A stretch of 64,000 bases of DNA from Ectobius pallidus. Lineage: Eukaryota > Arthropoda > Insecta > Blattodea > Ectobiidae. The notes under the pieces are model-generated. The model saw only the letters and a list, made by a program, of their open reading frames with translations. It was not told where the DNA came from and did not search any database. A program made the position numbers and the translations under genes. The DNA lies in the NCBI GenBank assembly GCA_964059195.1, contig CAXKWD010000001.1, positions 219,240,484 through 219,304,483 of the forward strand, given 5' to 3'. The number at the start of each line of letters is the position of its first letter. Position 1 is the first letter of the stretch. Shown here in pieces: positions 59,617 through 64,000 of the stretch.

Positions 59617-59694
59617 TATACATTTAGAGGCCCGCTCTGTGGGCCAAAAAAAGTGAGATCGCGGGACGCATGCGGCCTCATGTTGGATAGCCCT
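59617..59694 (-). mobile_element. hAT-type terminal fragment
   Basis: Minus strand CAGGGCTATCCAACATGAGG then CCGCATGCGTCCCGCGATC, the usual GC-rich hAT terminus; no partner end seen. Confidence 0.4.
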
Positions 59695-59702
59695 GGCTTA
59701 TA

Positions 59703-60968
59703 TGGGTCATTCTCCAGAAAAGGGCAGATTTCAATGTTAGAATTTTTTTTTAAATTATTTTTTATTTTAGTCCGTGTAATTTTTTTTATGTAATATTTCT
59801 GTCTGCAGAGTACTATTGAGGTATTTTCCCTACTTACCGAGTGGTATTTTGCATTAAATTAACAAGGTTAGAAAATGGCGCATTCATGGAGGTGAGAAAA
59901 TAGTATGAAATAGTAATTATAATAGAAGTTATGTGAGAATTAGAATTAATTTACTGTATTAAATGTTATCATGAAAACGAAGAATATTTATTACCATACA
60001 AATGGATTAACACACAACTTTTTACTTATTTTTATCATGTTAAAATAGATTATCACTTTAAAATCAAAACTTTAAATCAAAACATGATATATTGTCATAA
60101 ACTATTAGGCTATACCAGTATCTTCTTTAAACAAAAATAATAAATGCAGACAGTTAAATATGTCATCAATTACAACATTAATTACACCTCCATTGATAGG
60201 ACTCGAGAGTAACAGTAACGGAGGTGAGGGTAACGGAGGTGAGATTTTTCTCTAATTTGTCAAACAACTTGGGAACTTTTGAGATTAGAAAATCTCAGTT
60301 CTAGAGTTTAACTTTGCATTTCTTATTATTATAATTTATAGCAAAAGTAAATATAAAAACATATAACTTTACCGTTGGGTGTAGGTAACGGAGGTGAGGA
60401 AGTCCAATTACCAACTCTGCATTCAGCCCTTTTACACAAACAAAACAACACTTAAAAGCACACTAACAGCTTTTCTTTATATAAATGATAAGAAAACTGC
60501 CAAAAGTTGGAGTCCACGGAAAACAGAAAGACTACAGTGCCATATCTGTGGAAATAATTGAACTTTTATATTGTTTCACGGAGGTGAGGTCTCACTTTGG
60601 GACAGGCATGTTTAGTGCAAAAAATTGTCTTTACAAAATGATATATTGTCTTTTCAGTTATTAATGACTAATTTTTTGAGCTGTTTGTTCTTGTTATAAC
60701 ACTAAATTGGAATAAAAATTAAAGCCTGTTGAATTATGAAAGAATGAAAATGACAAGTCAGGCATTGGGTCATGACACGGAGGTGAGATCTCACATACTG
60801 TGCCTTAAAATGCAGAAAATTGTAACTTTTGTTTAAAAAGTGGAATATGGAATCAAATAGATCTTATTTCAATCTAACTTATCATAATAATACATAATCC
60901 ATAAATACTTATTTTACACCAGAAAATCAACTGCGACATGAATCTGCCCTTTTCTGGAGAATGACCCA
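59703..60968. mobile_element. TA-flanked TIR element with repeated ACGGAGGTGAG motif
   Basis: Perfect 28-bp inverted ends beginning TGGGTCATTCTCCAGAAAAG, TA on both sides. The 1.27-kb interior has ACGGAGGTGAG exactly at 60218, 60233, 60388, 60578 and 60778, plus TGGAGGTGAG at 59887. No transposase recognised. Confidence 0.75.
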
Positions 60969-60974
60969 TATCAA

Positions 60975-61165
60975 CGTCGAACTTTCATTTGTTTGATCCC
61001 ATGAAGAAGTTCTTCTGGCCGGTAAACGCATTGCGTCAGATGCAGAAGTGAAAACAGCAGTCCGCAGATGGCTATACTCCAACCGAACGCACTTCTATGA
61101 AAAGGGTATTTTGAAACTGGTATCACGATGAGAGAAATGTGTTGAGAAACTTGGCGACTATATAG
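60975..61165 (+). pseudogene. Mariner-like transposase C-terminal relic
   Basis: HLFDPMKKFFWP, a frameshift, then ASDAEVKTAVRRWLYSNRTH, FYEKGILKLVSR, stop, EKCVEKLGDYIE. Lies just downstream of IR 2 on the opposite strand. Confidence 0.75.
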
Positions 61166-61338
61166 AATTGTTTGTAATTGTACTTGTTAAACTTTTTGTA
61201 AAAAAAAAAAAAATGTGCGTTAGTTTTCGATTCCCCCTCGTGTGTAGAAGATACATAAAATCTCATATTTTCCACACAAAAAACACAGTTCCGTAAAAAA
61301 AAAAAAAAAAAGAAAAACATAATTTGACACAAACAAAT

Positions 61339-63405
61339 TTAAAATGCACTTTTATCATGCACAACGACATCTCCAAATACCGCTGAGCTTGATTTGGAAC
61401 TTCTTTTCCGTTGCTTAGATCTGCAGTAGTAAAATGCATAATGTATGGTTTCTAGCAGTAACATCACCGTACTTGTACCATAACCCATGAACAGCAAATA
61501 GAATGTCGCTTGCATATGATCCAAAGAATATTGCACATACTCATCCTGAGTTTCAAGTTCTTCATCTGGGTCTACCAAGGTTTCGTTTACCATCTTTTCA
61601 AACCACACATCTTCCACTGCACCTCTCTTTATGTCATAGAAATGCTTATCGAATACATTGGTTATCATTCCTGACTCAAAAAGAGAGATGAAAACCCTGT
61701 TGAAAACCTCTGTATATACACTGTCTTTCCGGAAATGACAAGCTATCATCATGATCAGACCCCAGTCATCAAGTCTACACATGCGCGGGTTTTTGTATTC
61801 TCCAGCATACCATTTCGCGAATTGACCCGCGTCCATATATGCAAAGTCTCCCCTAATATCAACTCTGCCGAAGCAGTAATGCCTATCTCTACAATTCTCA
61901 CTTCTGTTCATGGTGGCTTTGATCAAGGGATCGCTAGAACTTTGGAGGTGGTAATTAATGAATGGATCGTATCCGATTTTAATTCCAGACTCGATTAATT
62001 GTTTAAAATTCATAATACGGGGCTTTGTCCCCGGGTCTACGAGATAAGACGTGAAAAATGTTTGGAAAAGCATGTTGATAGCAAAACTGTACCATATAAA
62101 TAGGATGAAAAAAGTTCGAACTTTGGAGGTCTTTGGTAATTCAGGGGCACCAACACCTAAAACCACGGCCCACATTGATAAACCAGAGCCGGATGCAGTT
62201 TTGTAACATTTATGTTCATTGGCTGACGTTTTGGAATACCAAATCGTAACAATCAGAGTGCAAACAAAAGAAGTAGCTAAAGTAATCCAAACTGGGAGAG
62301 AGAATATTCTTGAAAGAGTGTCTACTCTTGATTTTAATCTTCCACATGGCACATACCAATAGAAACCTAAAAATAGGTAAGGTATCGCAGAATCTGAGAA
62401 TCGTATCATATCATCCCCTACTGGCATATAGCCAAATGCTAAATCGCTGTCACTAAGCACTAAACTCATTGTTGACGCGACAACGTTGTCAACGTAAACT
62501 TCCACGTGTGGTAAAGCTTTCGGGATATTCATTCTAATGTTAAGTTTCCGGAACGCCATTTCTACAAAATAAGCTTCTGGTTCGGTGTATTTGATTGCAG
62601 TGCCGTCTTCCGTTTTCATGACAACGTAGTTTTTCATAGGACTTATCACATTCAGGGGGCATTGTTGAAAATCCGACGGTATTTTGTTATTTCTTAGTTG
62701 GTAGTCCTGAATTTGGCTACATTTATGAACGGTGATGACACTGCCGAATTCCATGCATCTGTCTTTTGTCTGTTTCGATGTCCATGAATAGGAATGGACT
62801 TGAAGCGAAGAGTTTACTGAAAATGGGATTGCTATAATAGAATTTAAAACACTATACTCTGTCCAGAATTGGTGAAGTACAGTTTCTGCAAGCGATTCCG
62901 GTGAACTAGTAAAAATGGAAACTAACACGAAAAGCATGTCAGCTTTGGGATTCCATAAAACATTCTCAGTGATTTCAGCCATCTGATCTTCGAACTGTAA
63001 AGTGTCTTCCATATCTTTTGGCAGAAATATCAAATAGCCTTCTTGTTTTCTTATAATTGGAGGCGAAGAATTTTCTTCCTCGTCTTCTTCTTCTTCCTCT
63101 TCTTCTGTCGCATATCCTGGAGCAGCCAGAGAAAGTGGCCATAGAACTACATCATGTATTGATGCAAGAAGATGTTTTATGGCGTATGTTCGGTCTCCTG
63201 GGGATGGGTTTCCAAACAGCAATCTTGTAATTTCTTGCTCATCTTCAGCCTCTTCTGGAAGCGAGACGAGGATGGGCCGACCGGGTTTGAAGTAGTGAAG
63301 TATGATGTTGTAGATGCATTGTACCGCTTGGCGTTGTTCCGGAGTGAGCAGGTCCGTGCAGACAGTTGACTGCAAGACAACCGCCATGATGAGCATCAGT
63401 TTCAT
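61339..63405 (-). CDS. Divergent ionotropic receptor (IR) 2, intronless coding sequence
   Basis: 688 residues from the Met at 63405. An in-frame Met 19 codons upstream (63462) is open, but a 3' splice site (TTCTTATTTTCAG, ending 63408) lies between them, so I chose the inner start, which opens with a good signal peptide (MKLMLIMAVVLQSTVCTD). The N-terminal half carries an acidic run of Glu/Asp at about 101-111. YVPCGRLKSRVDTLSRIF precedes TM1 (about 367-390); the pore segment has MWAVVLGVGAPELP; TM2 (about 430-454) ends FFTSYLVDPG; the second ligand-binding lobe spans about 458-620; TM3 is about 631-655, followed by a basic, Ser-rich cytosolic tail. It shares the same hallmarks and strand as the receptor at 45.2 kb but is clearly diverged from it. 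Confidence 0.9.
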   Translation of the reverse strand: MKLMLIMAVVLQSTVCTDLLTPEQRQAVQCIYNIILHYFKPGRPILVSLPEEAEDEQEITRLLFGNPSPGDRTYAIKHLLASIHDVVLWPLSLAAPGYATEEEEEEEDEEENSSPPIIRKQEGYLIFLPKDMEDTLQFEDQMAEITENVLWNPKADMLFVLVSIFTSSPESLAETVLHQFWTEYSVLNSIIAIPFSVNSSLQVHSYSWTSKQTKDRCMEFGSVITVHKCSQIQDYQLRNNKIPSDFQQCPLNVISPMKNYVVMKTEDGTAIKYTEPEAYFVEMAFRKLNIRMNIPKALPHVEVYVDNVVASTMSLVLSDSDLAFGYMPVGDDMIRFSDSAIPYLFLGFYWYVPCGRLKSRVDTLSRIFSLPVWITLATSFVCTLIVTIWYSKTSANEHKCYKTASGSGLSMWAVVLGVGAPELPKTSKVRTFFILFIWYSFAINMLFQTFFTSYLVDPGTKPRIMNFKQLIESGIKIGYDPFINYHLQSSSDPLIKATMNRSENCRDRHYCFGRVDIRGDFAYMDAGQFAKWYAGEYKNPRMCRLDDWGLIMMIACHFRKDSVYTEVFNRVFISLFESGMITNVFDKHFYDIKRGAVEDVWFEKMVNETLVDPDEELETQDEYVQYSLDHMQATFYLLFMGYGTSTVMLLLETIHYAFYYCRSKQRKRSSKSSSAVFGDVVVHDKSAF

Positions 63406-63430
63406 GTCTGAAAATAAGAATAGTAAGTGA
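63406..63430 (-). promoter_or_regulatory. 3' splice site just upstream of IR 2 start
   Basis: On the minus strand TTCTTATTTTCAG is followed by AC and the ATG. Same arrangement as the other receptor, implying a shared gene structure with a non-coding first exon. Confidence 0.6.
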
Positions 63431-63544
63431 AACACCTGCCATTTTACGTCATATTCGGACATGGAATAAGTACCTGCATTGCGAAAGTGCGTATTACGAG
63501 AAGAATAAAATGAAAAACGAAATTAATTTTTTCCATTATTTTAC

Positions 63545-63715
63545 TCCAGTCGGCTGCGTGCCCGCCTCTAGATCCGAAGGTCGCGGGATCAAACCCGGTC
63601 GCAGTCGATGGGTTTTTTAGGACGTAAAAATCCTGGGCACGGAGTCCTCCGGGAGGTAAACAGAAATCTCCACTTGGAGGCCCTTCACCCCAACATGGGG
63701 GCATAGGATTCGGGA
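63545..63715 (+). repeat. tRNA-derived SINE
   Basis: GTGCCCGCCTCTAGATCCGA and B-box GCGGGATCAAACCC, body TTTTTAGGACGTAAAAATCC. A short inverted relative is at 13600-13675. Confidence 0.5.
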
Positions 63716-64000
63716 GAGTGATTTTACTGCAGGAAGAATGTTTGCTTGTACATTCTTTTCCACATAGTCCCCTCCCAGATCAATGCACTTACGCCATTGG
63801 ATCTGAAGAGCTTCGATACCGCACGAGAAAAATTATTCTGCTTGACCCTGTAGCCACTCCTGCACCATCGATTGGACGTCTTCATCAGACTTCAACTTCT
63901 GTCCTCCAAGGAGATCCTTTAACGGACAAAAGGTTTTGAAATCTGATGGTGACAAAGCGAAGGGGGTTGCTAAGAGCAGGTGTTTTGTTTCAACATGATA

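Noticed and set aside
63403..63462. Upstream Met giving a 707-residue IR 2
   Set aside because: The extra 19 residues overlap a strong 3' splice site and would bury the signal peptide.

Overview
This is a eukaryotic, almost certainly insect, nuclear window: AT-rich, gene-poor and packed with transposable elements. No operons, bacterial genes or CRISPR arrays are present. Two single-exon divergent ionotropic receptors and an intron-split ELOVL fatty-acid elongase point to an insect. The density of SINEs, Helitrons, hAT and mariner relics and the large introns would suit a big genome such as a cockroach (Blattodea), but the species is inference only.

Layout. 0.2-1.0 kb: a Tc1/mariner element with perfect 26-bp ends. 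1-13 kb: relics (mariner, pogo-like, RT), a GC-rich SINE, three ~830-bp Helitrons and two hAT-like elements, one holding a 60-bp minisatellite. 13.1-23.5 kb: the last five coding exons of an ELOVL elongase (+), its introns loaded with Penelope-like palindromes, a hAT, a SINE, a MITE and a Helitron. 23.5-26.3 kb: Penelope and LINE relics and an intact-ended hAT. 26.4-38.4 kb: three phase-compatible candidate exons of an unrecognised gene (+, weak), among nested hAT/Harbinger elements and mariner foldbacks. 38.5-45 kb: SINEs, Helitron hybrids and a G-rich TIR element. 45.2-47.0 kb: ionotropic receptor 1 (-). 47-50.9 kb: SINEs with clean target duplications. 51.0-58.7 kb: a young Ty3/gypsy-type LTR element (-) with gag and protease but no complete pol, nested in an older foldback that also holds Helitrons. 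58.8-61.2 kb: a TIR element carrying a repeated 11-bp motif, next to a mariner relic. 61.3-63.4 kb: ionotropic receptor 2 (-).

The host genes belong to two processes: very-long-chain fatty-acid elongation in the ER (in insects, often cuticular hydrocarbon and pheromone precursors) and chemosensation. The two receptors share strand, intronless coding sequence and a 3' splice site just upstream of the start codon, as expected of a duplicated or retro-derived receptor family. Best leads for novelty: the gag-protease LTR element with a G-TTA-AAC slip site at the gag stop, the five-copy ACGGAGGTGAG motif inside a TIR element, and a roughly twenty-fold or greater excess of the palindrome TAGGCCTA across the window.
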